Part shown: piece after piece, positions 8,372 to 17,399 of the stretch
How the letters are laid out: each line of letters opens with the position of its first letter
How positions within the stretch are numbered: the stretch's first letter is position 1
From: SAR324 cluster bacterium
Lineage (GTDB): Bacteria; SAR324; NAC60-12
DNA: 64,000 bases
Direction of reading: 5' to 3'
NCBI GenBank assembly: GCA_015232315.1
Contig: JADFZZ010000010.1
Location: forward strand, 54,863-118,862
The notes under the pieces: generated by a model
Seen by the model: only the letters and a program-made list of their open reading frames with translations
Databases searched by the model: none
Told to the model about the DNA's origin: nothing
Translations under genes and position numbers: made by a program

Positions 8372-10153
8372 GTGTTCTCTAAAAATCTACCAAGCAAAAG
8401 GCCTCCTTTGTTACTGGCAGGATCAATGCTTCTGCTGGTTCTGTCCCCCATTGCCAGTTTATATGCCGCTGAACCAGTACCCAGGCAAAATATTGAATGG
8501 TTTGCCTTGTTCAGTGGACTTCTGGGGGGCCTGGCCTTGTTTCTGTTTGGCATTGAGAAAATGAGCAATGCCCTCGAGATGGTCGCCGGAGATCAAATGA
8601 AAACCATTCTGGCCCGTATTTCTCAAAACAGGTTTATGGGCATGCTGACAGGAGCGCTGGTCACCGCGATTATTCAATCCAGTTCTGTAACCACAGTCAT
8701 GCTGGTGGGGTTTGTGTCGGCCAATCTGATGACCTTCACCCAAACCATTGGTGTGATTTTCGGTGCGAACATCGGCACAACCATCACCACCCAGATCATC
8801 GCTTTCAAAGTTACAAAAGCCGCCTTACTGTTGATTGCGCTGGGGGTTGCCATGATATTCACAGGCAAGCGGGAACTGATTCGACAATATGGTTATGTGA
8901 TTCTGGGCATGGGGTTGTTGTTTCAGGGAATGGTAATCATGGGAGACAGCGTCCACCCGCTGAGAACGTATCAGCCGTTCATTCAGTTGATGGCTCAAAT
9001 GGAAAATCCGGTATTGGGAATTCTGGCTGCGGCAGTTTTCACCGCAATGGTACAGGCCAGTTCCGCGACACTGGGGGTCGTGGTTGTGCTGGCCTCACAT
9101 GGATTGGTATCGCTGGACGGTGGAATCGCCATGATGCTGGGATCGAATATCGGCACCTGCATCACAGCCGGATTCGCGTCCATTGGCCGTTCACGAGAAG
9201 CCATCAGGGTTTCGGTTGCGCATATTCTGTTCAATGTTTTAGGCGTTTTGCTTCTATTGCCATTTTTGACACCTTATGCGGAATTTATTCAATGGGTTTC
9301 TCCAGCAGACGCAGGCTTGGATGTCCGTCAATATATTCCAAGACAAATTGCCAACTCGCATACGTTTTTCAATATTGGAGCTTCTCTGCTCTTTATATTT
9401 TTTGTGCCGGTATTTGACCGCTTTGTATGCTGGCTGGTGCCTGAAAAGAAAGCTGGCGGTGATGCTGGTTTTAAAACACGTCATCTGGATTATTCCATCA
9501 TCAAAACACCTGCTCTGGGGTTGACGGCCGTCCGTCATGAAATTGCCAGAATGGGTGTCAGAGTGACAGAAATGTATCAAAAAATTCTCCCCGCGATCTT
9601 TGAACGTGATGAAGAGACTCTCACTAAAACAAGAGATATGGATAATTATGTGGATTATCTTTATGGAGAAATCATCAAATATCTTGGACAGATGAGCAAA
9701 CAGACTTCGTCAGAAATTCACACCCGTGAGATTGTTCTGCTGATGTCCGCGGTCAATGATCTGGAAAATATCGGCGACAGTATTGAAACCACCATGGTTG
9801 GCTTGGGAATTGACGGCATCAAGGACCACATCGTCATCAGTGATGTAACCCGGGATATTATTCTAAAAATCTACCGACTTGTGTCAGAGGCACTTGATTC
9901 ATCCATCAGGGCCGTGGTGGAGCAGAGTATGGTTGATGCAGGCAAGGTCGTTGGACTGAAAGCCGCGATTGATGAAATATTTGAGCAGGCGCAAACGCAC
10001 CAACAACGGCGATTGATTGCCGACAATAGTGGTGGACTTGCCGCCTATCGTCTGGAAATGGATTTGATTCAGCAACTCAAACGTGTTTATTATCACGCCA
10101 AACGTATCGCTAAAAGTGTCATAAATCCCGGAGAAATGCTCAAAGATGAGTGA
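8372..10153 (+). CDS. Na+/Pi cotransporter family protein with PhoU-like C-terminus
   Basis: An inner-membrane protein of 593 residues in the NptA/PNaS family, which imports phosphate (or a similar anion) with sodium. The two inverted halves are marked by QSSSVTTVMLVGFV (about 110) and QASSATLGVVVVLA (about 230), the duplicated QSSS signature, with roughly nine hydrophobic helices up to about 345. From about 375 a soluble PhoU-like helical domain follows. The start is GTG at 8372 with TCAGGA 6-7 bp upstream. An ATG 18 codons in would leave only part of the first helix. The stop overlaps the next start. Confidence 0.88.
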   Translation: MFSKNLPSKRPPLLLAGSMLLLVLSPIASLYAAEPVPRQNIEWFALFSGLLGGLALFLFGIEKMSNALEMVAGDQMKTILARISQNRFMGMLTGALVTAIIQSSSVTTVMLVGFVSANLMTFTQTIGVIFGANIGTTITTQIIAFKVTKAALLLIALGVAMIFTGKRELIRQYGYVILGMGLLFQGMVIMGDSVHPLRTYQPFIQLMAQMENPVLGILAAAVFTAMVQASSATLGVVVVLASHGLVSLDGGIAMMLGSNIGTCITAGFASIGRSREAIRVSVAHILFNVLGVLLLLPFLTPYAEFIQWVSPADAGLDVRQYIPRQIANSHTFFNIGASLLFIFFVPVFDRFVCWLVPEKKAGGDAGFKTRHLDYSIIKTPALGLTAVRHEIARMGVRVTEMYQKILPAIFERDEETLTKTRDMDNYVDYLYGEIIKYLGQMSKQTSSEIHTREIVLLMSAVNDLENIGDSIETTMVGLGIDGIKDHIVISDVTRDIILKIYRLVSEALDSSIRAVVEQSMVDAGKVVGLKAAIDEIFEQAQTHQQRRLIADNSGGLAAYRLEMDLIQQLKRVYYHAKRIAKSVINPGEMLKDE

Positions 10154-10944
10154 ACCCGCATCATAACGAAACCTTCATGACAAAATTTCGACTTAAGGGC
10201 AAAGTCGCCATTGTGGCAGGAGCCTCTCAAGGGTTGGGACGAGAAATTTCCCTGAAACTGGCAGAAAATGGAACCCATCTGGTACTGGCCGCACGCAATC
10301 AGGAAAATCTCGAACGTGTTGCTGGTGAGTGCATAGGCCGTGGTGTCAGAGTGTTGGCTTTTCCCATGGATGTTTCGGATAAGGAGCAGTGTCAACAATT
10401 GATTGAGGCCTCGTTGAAGCACTTTCATTATCAGGTGGATATGCTGATTCATTGCGCTGGCGTCCAGGAAAACCTTCCTTTATCAGCACCTGATTCTCTC
10501 GTATCGCTGGAATATCTGATGGCCGTCAATTACTTCGGCTGTGTTTACCTCACCAACTATGCTATGCCTCACCTGATACGAAATCGGGGAGTGATTGTCG
10601 GCGTGATCGGGTTGCAGGGAAGATTCGGTGGTCTGAATCAAGCCGGTTTCGCTGCCAGCAAACACGCGTTGGCCGGTTTCTTTGAATCCTTACGCTATGA
10701 ACTTGAAGCCTCCAGAGTTGGGGTGACCATGGCCTTTCCCGGAGATTGGGATTCTTATGCACAGTCTGCTGGAAATGAAACTTCTTCCATGAATGTCCGC
10801 GAGGTGTGGGCTCAGATCATTATTGAAGGCATTCAGAAACGACGCCACAATCTTTACATGGAACGCAAAACCGTAGTGAACCGTATGCTCCAGTTTTTCT
10901 CACCCCGATTGGCCAATCAGCTATTGCGTCGCTTTCTGGACTGA
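10150..10944 (+). CDS. Short-chain dehydrogenase/reductase lacking the catalytic Ser and Tyr
   Basis: A 264-residue Rossmann protein of the classical SDR family. The cofactor motif is intact (VAGASQGLGREI, 22-33), as are the core motifs HCAGV (101-105) and VNYFG. The YxxxK active site reads FAASK: Phe167 replaces the catalytic Tyr, Lys171 is kept, and the position 13 residues before (normally Ser) is Gly154. It may therefore bind NAD(P) without normal SDR catalysis. A GTG overlaps the transporter stop (GTGA); an ATG at 10177 is an alternative start. The substrate is unknown. Confidence 0.82.
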   Translation: MNPHHNETFMTKFRLKGKVAIVAGASQGLGREISLKLAENGTHLVLAARNQENLERVAGECIGRGVRVLAFPMDVSDKEQCQQLIEASLKHFHYQVDMLIHCAGVQENLPLSAPDSLVSLEYLMAVNYFGCVYLTNYAMPHLIRNRGVIVGVIGLQGRFGGLNQAGFAASKHALAGFFESLRYELEASRVGVTMAFPGDWDSYAQSAGNETSSMNVREVWAQIIIEGIQKRRHNLYMERKTVVNRMLQFFSPRLANQLLRRFLD

Positions 10945-10965
10945 CTTCATTATCGGAGTATCCTC

Positions 10966-11739
10966 ATGAAAATCATCACTATGAATCTGAATGGCATTCG
11001 TTCCGCCACTGAAAAGGGCTTTTTGGAATGGATGACATCTCAGCAGGCGGATGTGGTTTGTTTACAGGAAATCAGGGTGCAACCGGAACAATTGACCCCT
11101 GCCATGAGAAACCCCAAAGGTTATGAGAGTTTTTTTCTTTCTGCCCGGAAAAAAGGTTATGCGGGTGTCGGTGTGTATTTTAAAAAAATGCCTGACCGGT
11201 TTCACACTCGCTTTGGATGGGCCGAAATGGATGATGACGGCCGTTATCTTCAGATAGATTATGGAAATCTCAGCATCATTTCGCTATATCTGCATTCAGG
11301 CAGTAGCGGTGAAATCCGACAGTCTCTCAAATTTCAGGCAATGGATCAATTGACAAACTGGTTGAAAGAAAAACGGCAGGATGGCCGGGAATATATCGTT
11401 TGTGGCGACTGGAACATCGCACATCAGCCGATTGATCTTAAAAATTGGAAAGCCAATCAGAATTATTCAGGCTTTTTACCCGAAGAAAGACAATGGCTGA
11501 CCATGCTTTTCGAAGAGTTGGGGTTTGTGGATATTTTCAGAAAACTCAATCCCCACCCTGATCAATATACATGGTGGTCAAACCGTGGTCAGGCCTGGTC
11601 CAAAAATGTGGGCTGGCGGATTGACTACCAGATAGGAACACCTGGAATCGCAGGTAAGGCCAATCATGAAACCATCTTCAGGGAACAAAAATTTTCCGAT
11701 CATGCTCCCCTGATCATTGGTTATGATTTCGAGATTTGA
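10966..11739 (+). CDS. xth: Exodeoxyribonuclease III / AP endonuclease
   Basis: A base-excision-repair nuclease that cuts at abasic sites and removes 3' blocks. The 257 residues show family motifs in order: MNLNGIRSA, VVCLQEIR (metal-binding Glu), CGDWNIAH (Asp/Asn pair) and the final SDHAPLIIGYDF (catalytic Asp-His). The length is normal. It follows the SDR by 21 bp with a visible AGT/GGAGT-type RBS before the ATG. It is probably the last gene of its unit, since about 210 bp separate it from glmS. Confidence 0.95.
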   Translation: MKIITMNLNGIRSATEKGFLEWMTSQQADVVCLQEIRVQPEQLTPAMRNPKGYESFFLSARKKGYAGVGVYFKKMPDRFHTRFGWAEMDDDGRYLQIDYGNLSIISLYLHSGSSGEIRQSLKFQAMDQLTNWLKEKRQDGREYIVCGDWNIAHQPIDLKNWKANQNYSGFLPEERQWLTMLFEELGFVDIFRKLNPHPDQYTWWSNRGQAWSKNVGWRIDYQIGTPGIAGKANHETIFREQKFSDHAPLIIGYDFEI

Positions 11740-11952
11740 TTGCGTGATTTTGAAAATGAAAAAAAAGGGGATGAGACGTCAATCCTGAATTTAATCACTT
11801 GTTTTAAAGGATTGAATCAGGAATAAATGCGTTAATTTTAGAGTTGAATCCATTTTTTGCTGTTGATTTAATGAGAAACAGCGATTCTCTACCTGCCACA
11901 ATAAATTAAATAGAAAGTGGTCTTTTTAAAACCAAGGAGTCAGGAGTCACAT

Positions 11953-13797
11953 ATGTGTGGAATTGTTGGATTTGTAGGAAATGGTGTGATCCCGGGACGG
12001 TTGCTTCAAGGGTTGCAGCGTCTGGAATATCGGGGTTATGATTCTGCCGGAATGGCGTTATGTACAGAAGATAGCCATCTTCATATCTTGAGAAGAGTCG
12101 GCAAGTTGGCAAACCTAAAAAATGACACACCTGAATTTCTGGAAACAATACACTCCCCAATTCGTGGCGGCATCGCCCACACCCGCTGGGCAACCCATGG
12201 AAAACCTAGCGAAGCAAACGCGCATCCCCATCTCAGCCAGAATGGGACTATTGCGGTTGTCCACAATGGAATCATTGAAAATTACCAGACACTGAAAGAT
12301 CAGTTGATTCGGCAGGGATTTGAATTCAAAAGTGAAACGGATACCGAAGTCCTGGCGCATTTGATTGAATATCATTATCAGGGAAATCTGTTTTCAGCCG
12401 TATTGTCCGCCTTGCACCTTGTGGAAGGTACTTATGGGATTGCGGTCCTCAACGCTTTGGAACCCAATGTTCTGGTAGCCGCCAGAAAATCAAGTCCGCT
12501 GGTTGTCGGCCTGGCAACTGAAGGAAATTATGTGGCGTCAGACATGGTCGCCATGGTCCAGGAAACACAGCGGGTGATTCATCTTGATGACTATGATGTG
12601 GTGCTTTTATCCGAAGATCCACCTGTAATCACCAATCTGAAGAATAGAATCCGTGAATATGAGGTATCAACGGTTGATTTCCATCTGGATGATGTCAGTA
12701 AGGGGAATTTTGAACATTTCATGTTGAAAGAAATTCATGAACAACCCGATACCATTCGGAATGCGACACGGGGAAGAATGGATTATGAAACAGGAAACGC
12801 CAAACTCAATGGCCTTGGATGCACGGCCTATGACATTGCCCAAATCCGTCATGTCACCATTGTCGCCTGTGGTACTTCACGTTATGCGGGACTGGTCGGG
12901 GAGTATCTGATTGAAACGCTGGCAGGCATCACCGTGGATGTGGAATATGCCAGCGAGTTTCGCTACAGAAATCCAGTCATCATGCCTGGAACTGTGGTCC
13001 TGGCAATCAGTCAGTCCGGCGAAACCGCAGATACACTTGCGGCTCTGATGGAAGCCAAATTGAAGGGTGCGACGGTGTTTGGTATTGTCAACTCCGTTTC
13101 CAGTGCCATTGCCCGTGAAGCCGGACGAGGCATTTATCTTCATGCGGGTCCGGAGATCAGTGTCGCCTCTACCAAAGCCTTCACGAGTCAGGTGATGGTT
13201 CTCACTTTGCTGGGACTTCTGTTGGGTCGAAGCAGTCGCCATTCATTGACCGAAGGACAAAATCTTATCCGTGAAATAGAGGCATTGCCTGAAAAGATCG
13301 AATATATTTTAAAAAACGAACGACCCAAAATTTATCAGGCGGCGCAATATCTCAAGGATTTCGAGAATGTATTTTATATTGGTAGAAGTTTCAATTATCC
13401 TGTGGCCCTGGAAGGAGCCCTCAAGTTGAAGGAAATTTCCTATATTCATGCCGAAGGATATGAATCCGCTGAATTGAAACATGGTCCAATTGCTTTACTG
13501 GATTCGCGCAAGCCAGTTCTGGCGATCATGTCAAATCAGGCAGGTTATGAAAAAATAGTGGGCTCTGTAAAGGAAGTGATGGCACGTGACGCCCCTGTGA
13601 TTTGTCTCGGAACCGAGGGCAACACCACATTGTCACAGTATTCACCCTATGTATTGAGTATTCCGGAGTGTCCGGAGTTGTTGTCACCTGTACTCAATAC
13701 TGTGGTGCTTCAGTTGCTGGCCTATGAAGTGGCTGTAGCCAAGGGCCTTAGCGTTGATCAACCGCGTAATCTGGCTAAAAGTGTGACGGTCGAATGA
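11953..13797 (+). CDS. glmS: Glutamine--fructose-6-phosphate aminotransferase
   Basis: Makes glucosamine-6-phosphate for peptidoglycan and LPS. The start is the ATG giving MCGIVGFVGNG, because Cys2 must become the N-terminal nucleophile; AAGGAG/AGGAG sits 12-20 bp upstream. The class II glutaminase domain (about 1-240; LEYRGYDSAG, HTRWATHG) is followed by two SIS isomerase domains (CGTSRYA, SQSGETADT, then GRSFNYPVALEGALKLKE). It ends in the conserved PRNLAKSVTVE. At 614 residues the length is normal. I see no glmS-ribozyme-like structure in the short leader. Confidence 0.97.
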   Translation: MCGIVGFVGNGVIPGRLLQGLQRLEYRGYDSAGMALCTEDSHLHILRRVGKLANLKNDTPEFLETIHSPIRGGIAHTRWATHGKPSEANAHPHLSQNGTIAVVHNGIIENYQTLKDQLIRQGFEFKSETDTEVLAHLIEYHYQGNLFSAVLSALHLVEGTYGIAVLNALEPNVLVAARKSSPLVVGLATEGNYVASDMVAMVQETQRVIHLDDYDVVLLSEDPPVITNLKNRIREYEVSTVDFHLDDVSKGNFEHFMLKEIHEQPDTIRNATRGRMDYETGNAKLNGLGCTAYDIAQIRHVTIVACGTSRYAGLVGEYLIETLAGITVDVEYASEFRYRNPVIMPGTVVLAISQSGETADTLAALMEAKLKGATVFGIVNSVSSAIAREAGRGIYLHAGPEISVASTKAFTSQVMVLTLLGLLLGRSSRHSLTEGQNLIREIEALPEKIEYILKNERPKIYQAAQYLKDFENVFYIGRSFNYPVALEGALKLKEISYIHAEGYESAELKHGPIALLDSRKPVLAIMSNQAGYEKIVGSVKEVMARDAPVICLGTEGNTTLSQYSPYVLSIPECPELLSPVLNTVVLQLLAYEVAVAKGLSVDQPRNLAKSVTVE

Positions 13798-13812
13798 CAC
13801 ACGTTCTGTAGA

Positions 13813-13884
13813 GAGACGTAATAGGTTACGTCTCAGCTTAATAGAGAATGATAACCACATAGAGATGTAACATGTTACGTCTCT
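13813..13884. repeat. Pair of TTACGTCTC palindromes
   Basis: Two related inverted repeats lie in the glmS/enoyl-CoA hydratase gap. The first is GAGACGTAA-tagg-TTACGTCTC at 13813-13834, with perfect 9-bp arms. The second is AGAGATGTAA-catg-TTACGTCTCT at 13861-13884, with one mismatch. Their centres are 49 bp apart. A longer relative (TGTAGAGAC ... GTCTCTACA) is at 61259-61288. They could be dispersed repeat hairpins, a terminator for glmS, or paired operators for the downstream gene. Confidence 0.6.
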
Positions 13885-13901
13885 ATAACCTGGAGGATAG
13901 T

Positions 13902-14558
13902 ATGGAAACAATGGCATTGAGCAAAGAAGGATCTGTCTATGTATTGACCTTGACCAATAATGCGACAGGCAATGCGTTCACACTTAAAGCTCTTGAAGAA
14001 TATCATGCGGTGTTTGATCAAATTGAACAATCTGGAGAGAATTGCTCTCTGGTGGTGACCAGCAGCGATCCTAAATCATGGTGTACAGGAATTGATCTGG
14101 AATGGATGAAAACCCAGCCGGAAAATTATTTTCCTGAATTCGGTCAATTGCTGGATAAATTTTTTATTCGACTGGCTCTCCTTCCAGTACCAACGATTGG
14201 ATGTCTTACCGGACACACATTTGCCGGGGGAGCAATCATGGCCGCATGTTTTGATTTTAAACTCATGAGAAAAGACAAAGGCTGGTTCTGCCTGCCAGAA
14301 GTGGACATCAATATTCCATTCACACCGGTAATGCATCAGATTATTAGCCTGTTTCCTAATCAGCAAGCATTGAAAGAACTGGTGTTGACGGGAAAACGAA
14401 TAGGAGGACAGGAAGCCGCGGATTCAAAGCTGGTGGATTCCTCATGGCCGGACGCAGAACTGAAAACCAAAACCATGGAACTGGCCCAGATACTTGCAGG
14501 AAAAAATCGAAAGGTTTATGCCAGTATTAAACGAGGATTGAAGTCAAATTTAAAATGA
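13902..14558 (+). CDS. Enoyl-CoA hydratase/isomerase family protein
   Basis: A 218-residue crotonase-fold protein. The start is fixed by a strong TGGAGG Shine-Dalgarno 6-9 bp before ATG 13902; an earlier in-frame ATG lies inside a palindrome. Oxyanion-hole elements are visible (SWCTGIDLEWM and HTFAGGAIMAACFDF). Only one candidate acidic residue appears, in the LPEVDIN segment, which fits delta3-delta2-enoyl-CoA isomerases better than hydratases. The protein is shorter than typical hydratases (about 260). It sits alone between glmS and a convergent gene; no other fatty-acid oxidation gene is near. Confidence 0.8.
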   Translation: METMALSKEGSVYVLTLTNNATGNAFTLKALEEYHAVFDQIEQSGENCSLVVTSSDPKSWCTGIDLEWMKTQPENYFPEFGQLLDKFFIRLALLPVPTIGCLTGHTFAGGAIMAACFDFKLMRKDKGWFCLPEVDINIPFTPVMHQIISLFPNQQALKELVLTGKRIGGQEAADSKLVDSSWPDAELKTKTMELAQILAGKNRKVYASIKRGLKSNLK

Positions 14559-14571
14559 AAGGGCCAAGGAA

Positions 14572-14597
14572 AATCCAGTGGGTAATCCCCGCTGGAT
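14572..14597 (+). terminator. Hairpin after the enoyl-CoA hydratase gene
   Basis: An inverted repeat with arms AATCCAG and CTGGATT around a G/C-rich centre (tgggtaatccccg), 13 bp after the stop. The stem is good but no long T-tract follows, only ATTCTCGCTT. It may be a weak or factor-assisted terminator, or another dispersed repeat. Confidence 0.4.
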
Positions 14598-14630
14598 TCT
14601 CGCTTGAGCCCAAGGCAGTTCGCTTCTCTG

Positions 14631-14700
14631 GTAGGACTGGACTACGTGCCCGTCAAAAATACGATTTTTGGCGTTTGCGGGGCATGTAATCCCCGCCTAC
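14631..14700. repeat. Family F small inverted-repeat element
   Basis: A 70-bp element whose ends are imperfect inverted repeats of about 21 bp: GTAGGACTGGACTACGTGCC against GTAGGCGGGGATTACATGCC read from the right end. The centre is a second hairpin, CGTCAAAAAT / ATTTTTGGCG. It is non-coding and lies between two convergent genes. It shares the GTAGG terminus with the family E repeats. Confidence 0.65.
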
Positions 14701-14747
14701 CATCCTCAAAATCAGAAGAACTGAACAGACCTGGATTGATCCCAATT

Positions 14748-16025
14748 TCATGCCGACATTCGTTCAAGCATGGGGGTTTCAGGGAAGGTCGGCAACGCAA
14801 TCTTGTGATCAACGCTATAAAGGTAGTCATTGAACACATGTTCCGCAGTGAGAATTTGCCAGGAACCATCAGGACGGCGAATTGTCGTATCTTTCAGACG
14901 GTAAACATAATGGCCGCAAGTCCAGACCTTATAATTTTTCATGCCAGTACACAGGCACGTTTTGTCTTTGACTGAAATCATTTTGGAAGTGGATTGTGCC
15001 ACTGTATCCGTGTAGGCCTTGATATAGGCACAGTTGCTATTGCCATCGAGGAGATAACCCAATTCTTCACAATTCGGACGAATTCCCACACCAATTGCCG
15101 GCGATGATTTGAGCATTCGCATCGGATAACCCGTAGGGGAGATGGTGTTGACTTCCACATCCTCTTCATTGGATTTGAAATATTCCTGCTTGACGTTGGT
15201 GGGCAAGCCACATTCCTCTGTGACGGTAAAACGTGTCGCCACCTGCACCGCCGCATTACCCGATTCAAGATATTCCATGGCATCCGTTCCCGTAAAAATC
15301 CCTCCAGCCGGAATCACCGGGATCTTAAGATTTTCCTGTTCCAGAAATTGATGGACTTCCTGCACAATGGTTTTCAGGTCATATTCAGCCCAGTCCATTC
15401 CAAATCCGAGATGACCTCCGGCCAGGGGACCTTCTACAACGATATAATCCGGCATCCGGTTTACACGTGCGGCTTTTTTCAGAAAAGGTCTGAGTGCCCG
15501 GACTGAAGAAACAATAATTCCGAGCATGGTATCACGGAATCGGGGATGGTCCTGAATCAACTCAAAAGATCCCAGATGCAATCCAGCACTCAGTGTGATT
15601 CCGTCAATGCCTGCATCCATGGCCGCAGTCAACCGGACTTTGAGTGTCCCCTTGGGGTTATTCATGGTCAGTTTTTCCATGCAGTTGACAAACACTGCAC
15701 CAGAGCCTTTTTTCTGATCCATGGTTTTTCCCGCATGATTTCGGGTTGCCTCGGCTAATTCTTCCAAATTGAACTGGACGCTTGATTTGTCGAGATTGTC
15801 GGCATTGTCCTTGTGCTGAAGATATTTATTTTTGCTGAAAGTGGTCTTGAAACGCTTGTCAGCCACGCCAAGCACCATTGCGTCTGAAATATGCCCGATT
15901 CCACCCAGACGGGCGATTTCCAGGGCGAGATCTGCTGTGGATATGTCTACGCCCATGCCGCCAATCATGATTGGCACATATTCTTTGTTTCCAAGTTTTA
16001 ACCTGAAATCATCAACTCGTTTCAT
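14748..16025 (-). CDS. Nitronate monooxygenase (2-nitropropane dioxygenase) family protein
   Basis: An FMN-binding TIM-barrel protein of 425 residues, related to nitronate monooxygenases and FabK-type enoyl reductases. Visible family motifs are PIMIGGMGVDIS near the N-terminus, VEGPLAGGHLGFG (about 215, phosphate/flavin loop region) and IPAGGIFTGTDAMEYLESGNAAVQ (about 250-275). The C-terminal 110 residues include a cysteine-rich segment (KTCLCTGMKN, WTCGHYVY) beyond the minimal NMO fold. The start at 16025 is chosen because AGGAAAAGG lies 5 bp upstream; a longer frame begins at 16070 without an RBS. The substrate is unknown. Confidence 0.78.
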   Translation of the reverse strand: MKRVDDFRLKLGNKEYVPIMIGGMGVDISTADLALEIARLGGIGHISDAMVLGVADKRFKTTFSKNKYLQHKDNADNLDKSSVQFNLEELAEATRNHAGKTMDQKKGSGAVFVNCMEKLTMNNPKGTLKVRLTAAMDAGIDGITLSAGLHLGSFELIQDHPRFRDTMLGIIVSSVRALRPFLKKAARVNRMPDYIVVEGPLAGGHLGFGMDWAEYDLKTIVQEVHQFLEQENLKIPVIPAGGIFTGTDAMEYLESGNAAVQVATRFTVTEECGLPTNVKQEYFKSNEEDVEVNTISPTGYPMRMLKSSPAIGVGIRPNCEELGYLLDGNSNCAYIKAYTDTVAQSTSKMISVKDKTCLCTGMKNYKVWTCGHYVYRLKDTTIRRPDGSWQILTAEHVFNDYLYSVDHKIALPTFPETPMLERMSA

Positions 16026-16183
16026 TGTTACCTTTTCCTGGTACAGGGTTTCAGGAACAGGGGACATCACCCCTTTGTGTAGTCAGGTTGCAATCGTATC
16101 GGATATAGTGGATGAAGTATATCGAGATGGACAAAGTATCGCATGTCGAGGCTTAAAGTATATGAGAGCTATTCCCCGGCCAC

Positions 16184-16963
16184 CTAATTTGCCATGATCG
16201 AATAACCGCAATCCACATAAATCACTTGTCCAGTGATTGCGGTTGCCAGATCACTGCACAGAAATGCAGTGGTATTGGCAACTTCCTGTTGCCGGGTTGT
16301 CCTGTTGAGCGCTGAGTGTTCTCCAGCGACTTTCAACATTTCACCAAAATTTTTAATTCCTGAGGCCGACAGCGTTTTGATGGCACCGGCTGAAATAGCG
16401 TTCACCCTGATTTGATCAGGACCAAGTTCTCGAGCCAGGTATCGGACGGATGATTCAAGAGCCGCTTTGGCTGGACCCATCACATTGTAATGCGGAACAG
16501 CCAGTTTGGCACCAATATAACTCATGGTGACAATACTTCCACCCGTTTCACGCATCAAGGGGGCCAATCCTGAGGCCAGCGGCAACAGCGAAAACGCACT
16601 GATTTCCATGGCTTTCAGAAATCCTTGCCGACTGGTTTGTGAAAAAGGTTTGCCCAAATCATTACTATCGGCAAACGCCAGGCTGTGTACAATAAAATCC
16701 AGAGAACCCCAGGTTTCTTTCAGGGTATCATTCAATTGCTGAATATCCGCATCCTGAGCCATATCACAGGAACAGATGATTCTTGCGTTGATTTTTTCTC
16801 CAAGCTCACGGACATTGGCCTCAAAACGTCCTTTACTTTCTGGAAGATAGGTCAGCGCTATTTCCGCTCCCAGTTGATGGAGCGTTTGTGCGACAGACCA
16901 GGCAATACTGCGCTGATTACCAACGCCCAGGATGACTCCTTTTTTTCCGGAAAAATCAATCAT
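16184..16963 (-). CDS. fabI: Enoyl-[acyl-carrier-protein] reductase (NADH), FabI type
   Basis: Catalyses the last reduction of each fatty-acid elongation cycle. Its 259 residues have the FabI-type nucleotide loop (GVGNQRSIAW) and the FabI active site Tyr149, Tyr159 and Lys166 (YNVMGPAK, Y-x6-K spacing). The substrate-loop segment KTLSASGI sits before the C-terminal CSDLATAITGQVIYVDCGY. The length is normal. It is upstream of the NMO-like gene on the same strand with a gap of about 158 bp. The Y-x6-K spacing excludes an ordinary SDR. Confidence 0.96.
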   Translation of the reverse strand: MIDFSGKKGVILGVGNQRSIAWSVAQTLHQLGAEIALTYLPESKGRFEANVRELGEKINARIICSCDMAQDADIQQLNDTLKETWGSLDFIVHSLAFADSNDLGKPFSQTSRQGFLKAMEISAFSLLPLASGLAPLMRETGGSIVTMSYIGAKLAVPHYNVMGPAKAALESSVRYLARELGPDQIRVNAISAGAIKTLSASGIKNFGEMLKVAGEHSALNRTTRQQEVANTTAFLCSDLATAITGQVIYVDCGYSIMAN

Positions 16964-17027
16964 GGCTTTTCTTTCAAGTTGAAGGTTAAAAGTTTTTGCT
17001 CAATTAAAACAATTTTCATGAGCGGTT

Positions 17028-17399
17028 ATGGCAATCACCATTAAACTCCGGAACATGATTTTCTTTGCTTATCATGGAGCTTTTCCGGAAGAGAATACTC
17101 TTGGACAAAGGTTTGAAATTGATTTGGAATATGTTTTTTTTGGACAAGAAGCCATCGCTTCCGATCAATTGAAGGATACGATTTCTTATGTGGATATTTA
17201 TCAGATCATTCGGGAAACCATTGAACAACAGCAGTTCCGGTTACTTGAAAAACTGGGCGATACCATTATGGATGAAATTTATCAGGCATTTCCCCGGATT
17301 CAGCGCATCCAGATCAGAATCAGAAAACCTTCCGCCCCCATCCCGGGAGTCCTCGATCATGTGGAAATTGAAATGAACCGGGAAAAGTCTATTGTTTGA
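17028..17399 (+). CDS. folB: Dihydroneopterin aldolase
   Basis: A folate-pathway enzyme that splits 7,8-dihydroneopterin to 6-hydroxymethyl-dihydropterin and glycolaldehyde. Its 123 residues begin MAITIKLRNMIFFAYHGAFPEE, with the family's YHG(V/A)xxEE motif. The DTISYVDIYQIIRETIE segment and the C-terminal KPSAPIPGVLDHVEIEM follow. The length is normal. It is divergent from fabI, and its 3' end overlaps the 3' end of psd on the opposite strand by 11 bp. Confidence 0.93.
   Translation: MAITIKLRNMIFFAYHGAFPEENTLGQRFEIDLEYVFFGQEAIASDQLKDTISYVDIYQIIRETIEQQQFRLLEKLGDTIMDEIYQAFPRIQRIQIRIRKPSAPIPGVLDHVEIEMNREKSIV

Noticed and set aside
11740..11952. glmS ribozyme or riboswitch in the glmS leader
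   Set aside because: The 213-bp leader shows only a weak inverted repeat and none of the expected core; the ribozyme is mainly known from Firmicutes.
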